Positions 7,271 through 13,709 of a stretch of 18,309 nucleotides of DNA are shown one piece after another. The notes under the pieces are model-generated. The model worked only from the letters and a program-made list of their open reading frames with translations, was not told the DNA's origin and did not search any database. Each line of letters opens with the position of its first letter. Position 1 is the stretch's first letter. This DNA is from Pelagibacterales bacterium MED-G43 (GTDB lineage: Bacteria; Pseudomonadota; Alphaproteobacteria; Pelagibacterales; Pelagibacteraceae). The stretch is taken from the NCBI GenBank assembly GCA_002457475.1, contig NTJK01000009.1, positions 1-18,309 on the forward strand, written 5' to 3'. The translations under genes were made by a program, and so were the position numbers.

Positions 7271-7936
7271 TTAAGCAGCTTGTTGAATGTTGTGTTTAGC
7301 TGACATCCCGCTTAAAAAGTTCCAAAGATATTTTGCTGTAGACAATGCTGCTTTTTCTGCTTTTGTCTGCTCTTCTTTTGATAAACTATCTAACAATTTT
7401 TCACACTCTGCTCTATGGTGAACATCTGCTGATTTATGAGCTTCGAAAAATTCTAGTCCTTTTTTTGATCTACATCCATAATGATTTTTAAGACCTTGTA
7501 TTTTAGTTTCAGCAATTTCTGGAATTTGTCTTTCGTACGTATATAAAGACGCTAATCCCTCAGCATAAGAAGCTCTTCCTTGTTTGAAAAAATTTTCAAT
7601 TAAATCTCTTGTAAAAGTTTCTTGTTTAACTTTTTCAATTTTCTCAGAATCTGCTCCCATCTCTGTTGCAAAGTTCTTCCATAATTTTGGATGATCTGCA
7701 TCTTTGTTCTCCTCGTCTTGAAGATTTTCTAAAAGAATTTTTCTTTTTTCGATATCCTCACATAATGAATGGGTTGCGCTTATATATCTTGGGAATGCTT
7801 TAACGTGCTGGTAATACTGTTCAGCGTAATCTTTGATAATCTCTCTTGTAAGCTTTCCTTCATTCCACGATTTGTAAAAAGGGTGATTTAATAAATGGTA
7901 TTGATCTAATTTTGCATTTAATTCTTTTGAAAACAT
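7271..7936 (-). CDS. CADD/PqqC-like diiron oxygenase (putative p-aminobenzoate synthase)
   Basis: This 221-residue all-helical protein belongs to the TENA/THI-4/PqqC heme-oxygenase-like fold. From memory it aligns almost without gaps with Chlamydia trachomatis CADD. Predicted diiron ligands are all present: Glu75, His82, Glu135, His167, Asp171, His174. Tyr21 (NHPFYKSW) and Lys145 (IAETKIQG) match the Chlamydia Tyr27 and Lys152 reported as the self-sacrificed precursor and nitrogen-related residue in p-aminobenzoate synthesis. That suggests a single-protein replacement for PabABC in folate synthesis. The start has a strong AAGGAG (7947-7942) five bases upstream. It heads the run that continues into the DUF4956/CotH-like/VTC genes. 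A role as another diiron oxygenase is possible, but PQQ synthesis is unlikely because no pqq genes are nearby. Confidence 0.82.
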   Translation of the reverse strand: MFSKELNAKLDQYHLLNHPFYKSWNEGKLTREIIKDYAEQYYQHVKAFPRYISATHSLCEDIEKRKILLENLQDEENKDADHPKLWKNFATEMGADSEKIEKVKQETFTRDLIENFFKQGRASYAEGLASLYTYERQIPEIAETKIQGLKNHYGCRSKKGLEFFEAHKSADVHHRAECEKLLDSLSKEEQTKAEKAALSTAKYLWNFLSGMSAKHNIQQAA

Positions 7937-8033
7937 TTTTACTCCTTGGTTAATTAAAGCCTATTAAAAAAGGACGAAGTTTTAAACAAAATAATTATCC
8001 ACACTTTTTGGTTGAGCTATTTAAATGTTCACC

Positions 8034-8066
8034 TTTTGATTCACTTTTGATTCACTTTGAGACTCA
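8034..8066. repeat. 11-bp tandem repeat upstream of the CADD-like gene
   Basis: TTTTGATTCAC occurs twice back to back (8034-8044 and 8045-8055), followed by a degenerate third unit, TTTGAGACTCA (8056-8066), which itself contains the inverted repeat TTTGAG-A-CTCAAA (8056-8068). TTCAC also occurs at 8028-8032. The period of 11 bases equals one helical turn, as for regulator sites bound on one face of DNA. It lies about 100 bases upstream of the CADD-like start and just after the MFS gene end (8077 on the minus strand). A simple local duplication is the alternative. Confidence 0.5.
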
Positions 8067-8076
8067 AAATACAACC

Positions 8077-9297
8077 TTAGATAGTCTTATCAACACGTAC
8101 TAGTCTTCTTTCATCGATCGGGAAATGAACAGCAGTAGCAAATATTGAAAGCGCTATAGCCATGTACCATGCATAGTCATATGATCCATAAATATCAAAA
8201 AAGTACCCTCCGAGAAAAGCTCCTGCAAAAGCACCGAATTGATGACAGAGGAAAACAATACCAAATAAAGTACTTAAATACTTAGTTCCAAAAATTTGCG
8301 CGACTATTCCATTGGTTGGAGGAACCGTTGAAAGCCACAACAGTCCAAATGAAACTCCAAAAATAATTGAATTAATGAGAGATGGTGGAGAAAAGATGAA
8401 TACGCAAATACTTATCGCTCTTAAAGCATAAAGAATGCATAGAAGATTTTTCTTTTTGTATTTTGTACCAAGATATCCCATGCCTAAAGTTCCAAAAATA
8501 TTGAAAAATCCTATTAACGCCAAAATTATTGTAGCTGACCATCCACCCATTCCTTTTTCTTGCATATAGCCAGGTATATGGGTTCCAACTAATGTAATTT
8601 GAAATCCACAAACAAAAAAGCCTAAAACTAGTAAAACATAACCTTTATGAGTAAAAGCTTCTTTTATTGCTGAAGTAAAAGATTGATCTCTATCTGCTTG
8701 TGAGGAATTTAAAATAATTTTTGATGGCAACAAAAATAGGGAAGCCAGTAGGCCTAGTGCTATAAAATACATAAAATATTTTAGTGTTTGTTCCCAACCA
8801 ACTAAACCAAGACTATATTTTGTAAATAGAGGTGATAAAAAATAACCAACTGAGGCAGCTGCTGTAACAATACCGGTTGCAATAGTTCTGCTTTCGTTGG
8901 GAAAATGTTTTCCCACTTCAGACACTGGGACACCTATTGCAGTAGCTCCTAATGCTATTCCAACTAAAACACCAAGACTAATCTGAAAAAAGATGCCAGT
9001 GTTGGGTCCTGCATAGAGCATATAAATACCTAAACCAAAGATTATAAATCCGATGAAGACAGCTTTATTACCTCCAAGTTTGTCAGCTATCAAACCGAAT
9101 AAAGGAGCGAATATGCCCCAAAAAAGCATTTGAATTCCAATTGCTAAACCAAACTCTGTTCTAGTACATCCCAGACCCTCCTCAAATGCAGAAAAAAATA
9201 ATCCAAAGGTCTGCCTTAAGCCCATTGAAATTAAAATGATACTGCAAGCAGAAATTAAAACTATTAAGGCAAGTCTGTTGGGAATAAAGTTAAGCAC
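8077..9297 (-). CDS. MFS transporter, monocarboxylate/oxalate-formate antiporter-like
   Basis: This 406-residue transporter has twelve predicted spans and belongs to the major facilitator superfamily. The N-terminal half carries the loop 2-3 motif GLIADKLGGNKAVFIG (residues 68-83) and the pseudo-repeat GYLGTKYKKKNLLCI occurs in the second half. The first-span block GLRQTFGLFFSAF resembles bacterial members of the monocarboxylate and oxalate/formate groups, pointing to a small organic acid substrate, which I cannot specify. The start is GTG at 9297, overlapping the metC-like stop as TAGTG; the first internal ATG (about residue 26) would remove most of span 1. The coupling suggests the transported solute is connected to the upstream lyase, for instance a sulfur amino acid or the 2-oxoacid it releases. 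Confidence 0.88.
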   Translation of the reverse strand: MLNFIPNRLALIVLISACSIILISMGLRQTFGLFFSAFEEGLGCTRTEFGLAIGIQMLFWGIFAPLFGLIADKLGGNKAVFIGFIIFGLGIYMLYAGPNTGIFFQISLGVLVGIALGATAIGVPVSEVGKHFPNESRTIATGIVTAAASVGYFLSPLFTKYSLGLVGWEQTLKYFMYFIALGLLASLFLLPSKIILNSSQADRDQSFTSAIKEAFTHKGYVLLVLGFFVCGFQITLVGTHIPGYMQEKGMGGWSATIILALIGFFNIFGTLGMGYLGTKYKKKNLLCILYALRAISICVFIFSPPSLINSIIFGVSFGLLWLSTVPPTNGIVAQIFGTKYLSTLFGIVFLCHQFGAFAGAFLGGYFFDIYGSYDYAWYMAIALSIFATAVHFPIDERRLVRVDKTI

Positions 9298-10493
9298 TAT
9301 TTAATGTACCTTAAAGATTTTTTTAAGTCATTAATTAAATCTATAGGATCCTCTAAACCAATATGTAGTCTAACTATATGTTCGTCTTTATTAAATCTAA
9401 AATATTTTCTTTCTTGTATGTACTCATCTTTTTTACTAGAACGAAGCTCTTGTAAGATTGCAAGACTTTCAAATCCACCCCAACTGTAACCAATGCCAAA
9501 AAGTTCTAATGAATTAACAAATTTTATAACAGATGATTTTTTCTTGCTTTTTATTACAATTGACAACAATCCAGTAGCTCCAGAGTAATATTTTTTCCAT
9601 AGCTTAAAATTTTTACTTGAAGGATTGTGAGGATAAAGAATTTCTTTTATTTTTTTTTGTTTTTTTAAAAAATTGATAACTTTTTTTGTATTTTCATAAT
9701 GTTGATTTAATCGTGTATCTAATGTTCGTAAACCTCTTATAATTAAATATGCCTCATCAGCAGACATTCTATAACCGGAAAGTTTGTAAAAAAACATCAC
9801 TTGTTTAAAAACTTTTTTATTTACTGCTAGTGAGCCACCCATTGCATCTGAATGACCTGAAAAATATTTTGTTGCAGATGAAAAAGACATATCAAATCCA
9901 AGTTTTAACGGTTTCAAATACAATGGTGTGCCCCAAGTATTATCTAGAAAGGTAAAAATTTTTTTACTTTTAGCTAGTTTAACAATTTTAGATAAATCTT
10001 GGAATTCAAAAGTATTACTCCCAGGGTTTTCAACTAATATCATTTTTGTTTTTTTTGATACTTTGTTTTTTAAATCATCAAATGATTCAGGATTATAAAA
10101 TTTTGCTGTAACATCAAACTCTTTAAGAAGCTTTTCAGAAATTTCTTTGGTTGGACCATAAACATTATCTGAAACCAAAATTTCATCTCCTGGCCTACAT
10201 AGACTCATGATTGCTAAAGCAACACCCCCAAAACCGGTTCCTGTCAAAAAAACGTGATAAGCTTCTTCTAATACTTTGAGCATGCTTTCTAATTCAATAG
10301 TTGTAGAGCTGCCATAACGACCATAGCTATAGTGACTAACTTTTTTATGTTTTTTAATTTTCCTTTCATGCTGATAGAGCTCTTGCATGGTATCAAACAG
10401 AATTGTTGAGGCTCTTATAACTGGTGGATTGGCGGATCTATTAGTATTGTCTTTTGTAGGATGTTTTAAAAATGTGTTAATAGACTTTTTCAT
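9297..10493 (-). CDS. metC: Cystathionine beta-lyase-like PLP enzyme (Cys/Met metabolism family)
   Basis: This 398-residue, fold-type I PLP enzyme belongs to the trans-sulfuration family. Visible motifs are YSYGRYG (55-61, phosphate contact from the neighbouring subunit), TGTGFGGVAL (84-93), ENPGSNTFEFQD (155-166, of MetC type), LDNTWGTP with Asp184 for the pyridine nitrogen, and the PLP lysine Lys209 in SSATKYFSGHSDAMGGS. The C-terminal YSWGGFESL is also of MetC type. Cystathionine beta-lyase makes homocysteine, pyruvate and ammonia. A methionine gamma-lyase or a cysteine desulfhydrase cannot be excluded. It heads the transcription unit with the MFS gene. A TATAAA sequence at 10518-10513 on the minus strand is a plausible -10 box about 20 bases before the ATG. 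Confidence 0.85.
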   Translation of the reverse strand: MKKSINTFLKHPTKDNTNRSANPPVIRASTILFDTMQELYQHERKIKKHKKVSHYSYGRYGSSTTIELESMLKVLEEAYHVFLTGTGFGGVALAIMSLCRPGDEILVSDNVYGPTKEISEKLLKEFDVTAKFYNPESFDDLKNKVSKKTKMILVENPGSNTFEFQDLSKIVKLAKSKKIFTFLDNTWGTPLYLKPLKLGFDMSFSSATKYFSGHSDAMGGSLAVNKKVFKQVMFFYKLSGYRMSADEAYLIIRGLRTLDTRLNQHYENTKKVINFLKKQKKIKEILYPHNPSSKNFKLWKKYYSGATGLLSIVIKSKKKSSVIKFVNSLELFGIGYSWGGFESLAILQELRSSKKDEYIQERKYFRFNKDEHIVRLHIGLEDPIDLINDLKKSLRYIK

Positions 10494-10506
10494 AAAATAA
10501 GTGTAT

Positions 10507-10535
10507 TTGAACTTTATACAATTACTAGCTAATTA
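10507..10535 (+). promoter_or_regulatory. Divergent control region between metC-like gene and small basic ORF
   Basis: The 65-base gap holds TTGAAC (10507-10512), 17 bases, then TAATTA (10530-10535) as a weak plus-strand promoter, which leaves the Shine-Dalgarno sequence inside the message. For the minus strand, TATAAA at 10518-10513 could serve the metC-like gene. An imperfect palindrome, AATTA-5-TAATT (10520-10534), lies between the two and could be an operator. The assignments rest on hexamer matches only. Confidence 0.35.
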
Positions 10536-10544
10536 AAATATAAT

Positions 10545-10551
10545 AAGGAGG
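10545..10551 (+). promoter_or_regulatory. Full-consensus Shine-Dalgarno site of the 27-residue ORF
   Basis: AAGGAGG, complementary to seven bases of the 16S rRNA 3' end, sits 7 bases before the ATG at 10559. It is the strongest ribosome-binding site I found in the window, where many genes have weak or no Shine-Dalgarno sequence. It is the main evidence that the very short ORF downstream is real and highly translated. Confidence 0.8.
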
Positions 10552-10558
10552 CAAAAAT

Positions 10559-10642
10559 ATGGGTTATCCGAAGAAACATCGTGGAAGAAGAAAAATTGGC
10601 TCTAAAAAGAGAAGAGCAAGAAAAAGAAATAAGAAAAAATAA
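10559..10642 (+). CDS. 27-residue Lys/Arg-rich protein, possibly ribosome-associated
   Basis: ATG 10559 to TAA 10642 encodes 27 residues beginning MGYPKKHRGRRKIGSKKRRA and ending in RNKKK. Sixteen of 27 residues are Lys or Arg and there is not a single Asp or Glu. A perfect AAGGAGG site precedes it. The composition and length resemble small ribosomal proteins such as bTHX or the AURKAIP1/COX24-type basic peptides, which bind rRNA. I cannot assign it to either from sequence alone. It is only 15 bases upstream of the membrane protein gene, so the two probably share an mRNA. A role as a nucleic-acid-binding peptide or counter-ion is an alternative. The ORF is too short for most gene finders. Confidence 0.72.
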   Translation: MGYPKKHRGRRKIGSKKRRARKRNKKK

Positions 10643-10657
10643 TCAATATAAATAATT

Positions 10658-11359
10658 ATGAATGAAATAGCTCAAATAAGAAAGTTGAGTATATGGATAT
10701 TTTTAATTCCATTAATTGCAATTAACTTGTGCCTCATTATCTCTCAAAATCCCCAGTTTCTGGAGAATACATTCTTTAAAGTTGACTATATTGGTAGATC
10801 AGAATTTTCCATTCCTTATCTAGATGGAAGTTTGTCAATTAGTAGAGCCTCGAGAACTTTTCCGCAATATTTAATTTTTAAACCATCAATGATTATAACA
10901 GCAATAATTCTTTATTTTTATTGGTCTAGTAATAATAATCTTATCAATAAGTTTAAAGCTACAAACATCAATTATAAATTTAAAACTTTTGGCATTCTTT
11001 CAGCTTTATTTTTAGCAATTCATTCAATTTTTCTTGGAATAAAATTTGATATTCAAGTTTATAAATTAATGAGAAGATTGGTTTTACTTTTATTCATTAT
11101 ATTTGAAATCATTGCCCAAGGAATGCTTGTTTATCATTTTTTTAAACTTAAAAATCAGCTATCAGATTTAATTAATAAAAGAATTTTATTTTTAAAAGCC
11201 GCTTTAGTCTTAATTTTAGCTACAGTTGCAATTTTAAGTCTACCAATTCTTATTAATAAAGGTAATACCCATTTCAAACATGCTTTAGAATGGAACTATT
11301 TCGTTGGTGTAATTTTATTTTATTTATTTACAAGATTTTTATGGAAGAGAACCACATAA
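10658..11359 (+). CDS. Unknown six-span membrane protein (weak Frag1/DRAM-like resemblance)
   Basis: This 233-residue protein has about six hydrophobic segments: near residues 11-29, 71-89, 106-126, 137-158, 176-197 and 212-228. The first outer loop, between spans 1 and 2, is about 40 residues with YLDGSLSISRASRTFPQYLIF. The final span is preceded by HFKHALEW. The arrangement (long first loop with a conserved Ser/Pro-Phe patch, then five spans) faintly recalls the Frag1/DRAM/Sfk1 family, but I would not assign it on this basis. No catalytic motif is visible. It starts 15 bases after the small basic ORF and its stop codon (11357-11359) touches the 3' end of the antisense structured RNA. Confidence 0.75.
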   Translation: MNEIAQIRKLSIWIFLIPLIAINLCLIISQNPQFLENTFFKVDYIGRSEFSIPYLDGSLSISRASRTFPQYLIFKPSMIITAIILYFYWSSNNNLINKFKATNINYKFKTFGILSALFLAIHSIFLGIKFDIQVYKLMRRLVLLLFIIFEIIAQGMLVYHFFKLKNQLSDLINKRILFLKAALVLILATVAILSLPILINKGNTHFKHALEWNYFVGVILFYLFTRFLWKRTT

Positions 11360-11527
11360 ATTTCCAGGCTTTCGCCCAGAAATTTAGTAGTTTTGGCTCG
11401 TCGTTTTAGGCGCTACCGCCAAGCCGTCCCGATGAACTATTCTAGCGCTACTAGGTTCACCTTTCTGCCCTTTAAGCTTGAACCTCTCGGTTTTTCCTTA
11501 AATGGCCAGTTAAGAGTTGCCTCTTAA
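11358..11527 (-). ncRNA. Unassigned structured RNA (GC-rich, GNRA hairpins, possible pseudoknots)
   Basis: About 76 of the 160 bases 11361-11520 are G or C (47%), while flanking DNA is strongly AT-rich. Read on the minus strand: hairpin P1 is TTAAGAG-GCAA-CTCTTAA (11527-11510). GCCATTTAAG (11506-11497) pairs 9/10 with CTTAAAGGGC (11476-11467). AGGTTCA (11485-11479) pairs with TGAACCT (11459-11453), interleaved with the former, so an H-type pseudoknot is possible. GGCTTGGCG (11425-11417) pairs with CGACGAGCC (11403-11395). A 12-bp hairpin with GAAA loop ends it (11385-11358). That last stem has two G.U pairs that would be C.A mismatches on the plus strand, fixing the strand. A TAAAAT box (11536-11531) could start the RNA near P1. 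It is not recognisable as 6S, SRP, RNase P, tmRNA or a known riboswitch. Confidence 0.72.
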
Positions 11528-11530
11528 TTA

Positions 11531-11584
11531 ATTTTATTTAATCACATCTTCAAAAAATTGTTATCACTTTTAACGAGCAAGAAT
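11531..11584 (-). promoter_or_regulatory. AT-rich spacer between mnmA and the structured RNA
   Basis: The stretch contains no gene. On the minus strand it holds a weak GTTA-7-TAAC stem (11574-11560) followed by AATTTTTTG, which might end mnmA transcripts. A TAAAAT -10-like hexamer (11536-11531) is placed so that transcription would begin about where hairpin P1 starts. No good -35 hexamer stands at the right distance, though TTGAAG occurs nearby. Whether the RNA has its own promoter or is processed from mnmA mRNA cannot be settled by eye. Confidence 0.35.
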
Positions 11585-12724
11585 TTAGGTTGTTAACTTA
11601 GTGGATAAATTTTTATTATAAGTCTTGTGAATCCATCCGCCTCCTAACACTTTATCCCCAACATTGTCTTTGGAATAAAATACACAGGCTTGTCCTGGAG
11701 AAATTCCTGTCTCTTTGTCTAAAATTTCCACATAAGCAGAATCTATTTTAATGTTAATTTTAGCTTTTAACAGTCTGCCTGTAGATCTAACTTTGATATT
11801 TATAACTTCATTAAATTCTTTAGTGGATCCTAAGATATTTAAATCTCTTAGCTTAATTTCTTTAACCTCAAGACATTCTTTGCTACCGACAATAATAGTG
11901 TTGTTATCGGCGTTTATATTAACAACATATAATGGTTTGCTACTAGCAATTTTAATTCCTTTCCTTTGGCCTATCGTATAATTAATAATTCCGTCATGCT
12001 CACCTAATGGATTACCTTGGAGATCGAGAATTTTTCCTGACTTAAATGACTCCGGTCTAAATTTTTTTATTACTGAAGCATAATCTCCATTAGGGACAAA
12101 ACAAATATCTTGACTATCTGGTTTTGAAGCAACATTTAATTTTAATTTTTCTGCTATTAACCTTGTTTCTGACTTGTCAATTTCTCCTAATGGAAATCTA
12201 AGATAATCTAACTGTTCTTGAGTAGTGCTAAATAAAAAATAACTTTGGTCTCTATTTTGATCTTTTGCTCTATACATATTAGCGTGTCCATTAACTTGAA
12301 CTCTAGAAACATAATGACCAGTTATAAGTGCATCGGCTTTTAGTTCTTTTGCATATATAAATAAATCTCTAAATTTTACTGTTTGATTGCATTGTACACA
12401 TGGTATCGGTGTTTCACCTGCTGCATAGCTATCTATAAAAGAGTCTATAACTTCTGATTTAAATTTTTTTTGATAAAATAAAATTTTATGATTAATATTT
12501 ATTTTCTCTGATACTCTTTTAGCGTCTAAAATGTCCTGTCCAGCACAACATTGTCTACCTTCTTTTGATTGCTTGCTATCATCATATAATTTTAATGTTA
12601 TGCCAGTAACGTCATAACCTTCTTGCTTCATAAGAGCTGCTACTACGGATGAGTCTACTCCGCCAGACATTGCAACAACCACCTTGGTTTCTTTTTTTGG
12701 TTTATTAATTCCTAGTGAATTCAT
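11585..12724 (-). CDS. mnmA: tRNA-specific 2-thiouridylase MnmA
   Basis: This enzyme thiolates U34 of tRNA Lys, Glu and Gln using persulfide sulfur and ATP. It has the PP-loop SGGVDSS at residues 20-26. Catalytic Cys112 lies in [12 protein letters not shown] and Cys208 in [12 protein letters not shown], the equivalents of E. coli Cys102 and Cys199. GQRKGI and the C-terminal beta-barrel block SPGQACVFY are also present. I place the start at ATG 12724 (379 residues). The frame stays open upstream to 12832, but that extension lacks family similarity and would run antisense through the DUF3553 gene. It is divergent from DUF3553-cysQ with a 36-base gap. The structured RNA lies 57 bases downstream on the same strand. 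Confidence 0.95.
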   Translation of the reverse strand: MNSLGINKPKKETKVVVAMSGGVDSSVVAALMKQEGYDVTGITLKLYDDSKQSKEGRQCCAGQDILDAKRVSEKININHKILFYQKKFKSEVIDSFIDSYAAGETPIPCVQCNQTVKFRDLFIYAKELKADALITGHYVSRVQVNGHANMYRAKDQNRDQSYFLFSTTQEQLDYLRFPLGEIDKSETRLIAEKLKLNVASKPDSQDICFVPNGDYASVIKKFRPESFKSGKILDLQGNPLGEHDGIINYTIGQRKGIKIASSKPLYVVNINADNNTIIVGSKECLEVKEIKLRDLNILGSTKEFNEVINIKVRSTGRLLKAKINIKIDSAYVEILDKETGISPGQACVFYSKDNVGDKVLGGGWIHKTYNKNLSTKLTT

Positions 12725-12732
12725 TATTAAAG

Positions 12733-12740
12733 TGTATAAT
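12733..12740. promoter_or_regulatory. Overlapping divergent -10 boxes, mnmA / DUF3553
   Basis: In the 36-base gap, TATAAT (12735-12740, plus) and TATACA (12738-12733, minus) overlap, so the two transcription units share the same DNA for their -10 elements. Polymerase could probably serve only one direction at a time. Predicted leaders are about 14 bases (DUF3553) and a few bases (mnmA). No convincing -35 hexamer was seen on either strand. Confidence 0.45.
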
Positions 12741-12760
12741 CGAAAAAAGAGTAATTTTCC

Positions 12761-12943
12761 ATGATGCTTATTGATTTTGAACCAGGGGATTATGTTATAA
12801 ATCCTACAAACAAAAATTGGGGAATAGGACAAGTTCAGTCAATAATTGGTAACAAGGTTACGGTAAATTTTGAAAATTACGGCAAAAGAGTAATTAATGT
12901 TGAAAATGTTAATCTTGAGAAAGTAAACAATGAAACCGAGTGA
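12761..12943 (+). CDS. DUF3553 family small protein
   Basis: This 60-residue soluble protein has the pattern [40 protein letters not shown]. That is the core of the alphaproteobacterial DUF3553 family, a short SH3/CarD-like beta-barrel with conserved PG.V..P...WG.GQVQ....TVNFE..GK. Function is unknown; CarD-like barrels often bind RNA polymerase or nucleic acid, which is only a structural analogy. It starts 36 bases from the divergent mnmA and overlaps cysQ by 14 bases. A second ATG directly follows the first (12764), and either could be used. Confidence 0.88.
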   Translation: MMLIDFEPGDYVINPTNKNWGIGQVQSIIGNKVTVNFENYGKRVINVENVNLEKVNNETE

Positions 12944-13709
12944 GTTAAAAACCATTAGTGAAAGTTTAATTAATACTTTCAACGAAGCTGGGCGGATATC
13001 TATTGACCTTTATAAAAAAGGTTTACAAATTGAAATTAAAGAAGACAAATCTCCTGTAAGTAATGGAGATCTAAAAGTTAATGAATTAATCACAAACAAA
13101 ATTAAAGATCTTACTCCTAATATACCTATAGTTTCGGAAGAAACTGTAGATTTAGATAAAAAGAATGAAGCCAAGATATTTTGGCTCATAGATCCTATTG
13201 ATGGAACTAAAGAATATATTGCTGGAAAGGACGAATACACTCTTAATGCAGCTTTAGTAATTAATACTGTTCCAGTACTTGGTATTGTAGGTGTTCCAAA
13301 AAAAAATAGACTTTTTTACACTTATGCACTAGGAGAAAGTTATTTAATTGAAAATGGCAAAACTCAAAAAATTAATTGTAAAAAACAACAGCCAAAGGGT
13401 GAAGTTGTAGCGCTATCTAGTGTAATAAAACCTTCAGATATTATTTTAAATAAATTAAAAGAGCTAAATGTTACTTCAATAGTTAAAATGGCAAGTTCTT
13501 ATAAATTCTGTGTGATAGCAACTGGAGAATATGATGTTTATGCTGCCAGAGAAAGAGCTAACGAATGGGATTATGCCGCCGGCCATGCAGTAGCTCAAAA
13601 TGCTGGTGCTATTATTAAAACTTTGGATGAAAAACCATTTTTATATGGCAAAGAAGACTACAAAAATCCAAGTTTATTAATTAAAAGATCAAAAAATTTA
13701 AATGATTAA
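12930..13709 (+). CDS. cysQ: 3'(2'),5'-bisphosphate nucleotidase CysQ
   Basis: This 259-residue, metal-dependent phosphatase of the inositol-monophosphatase superfamily hydrolyses 3'-phosphoadenosine 5'-phosphate (PAP) to AMP. The Mg/Li-binding motifs are in order: PIVSEE (66-71, Glu70/71), WLIDPIDGTKEYI (85-97, Asp88, Asp91) and EWDYAAGHAVAQNAG (212-226, Asp214). The length fits CysQ. It overlaps DUF3553 by 14 bases and the small membrane ORF downstream by 8 bases (ATGATTAA), so all three are probably one coupled operon. No PAPS-forming or PAPS-reducing gene lies in the window. Here PAP may come mainly from 4'-phosphopantetheine transfer to carrier proteins (inference). Confidence 0.93.
   Translation: MKPSELKTISESLINTFNEAGRISIDLYKKGLQIEIKEDKSPVSNGDLKVNELITNKIKDLTPNIPIVSEETVDLDKKNEAKIFWLIDPIDGTKEYIAGKDEYTLNAALVINTVPVLGIVGVPKKNRLFYTYALGESYLIENGKTQKINCKKQQPKGEVVALSSVIKPSDIILNKLKELNVTSIVKMASSYKFCVIATGEYDVYAARERANEWDYAAGHAVAQNAGAIIKTLDEKPFLYGKEDYKNPSLLIKRSKNLND

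Noticed and set aside
7271..7936. Annotation as PqqC (PQQ synthesis)
   Set aside because: It shares the fold, but the residue pattern matches CADD and no other pqq gene is nearby.
8372..8611. 79-codon minus-strand frame inside the MFS gene
   Set aside because: It is in another frame of a well-supported transporter, with no family similarity or ribosome-binding site of its own.
10539..10544. TATAAT as -10 box of the small basic ORF
   Set aside because: Transcription would start at about 10551, excluding the AAGGAGG ribosome-binding site from the mRNA; the hexamer is probably chance in AT-rich DNA.
11381..11412. Minus-strand AAACGACGAG followed by AAAACTAC resembles the start of the tmRNA tag-coding region
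   Set aside because: The upstream codon in that frame is TAA, the frame does not end in a hydrophobic tag, and no tRNA-like acceptor/T-arm or the conserved tmRNA 5' sequence is present, either in one-piece or permuted form.
11358..11527. Structured RNA as RNase P, SRP or 6S RNA
   Set aside because: The RNase P element GAGGAAAGTC and the SRP apical GGAAGGAAGCAG are absent, and the fold has several separate hairpins rather than the single bulged rod of 6S RNA.
12725..12832. 36-residue N-terminal extension of MnmA
   Set aside because: It lies antisense through the divergent DUF3553 gene and has no family similarity; the ATG at 12724 gives normal MnmA length.
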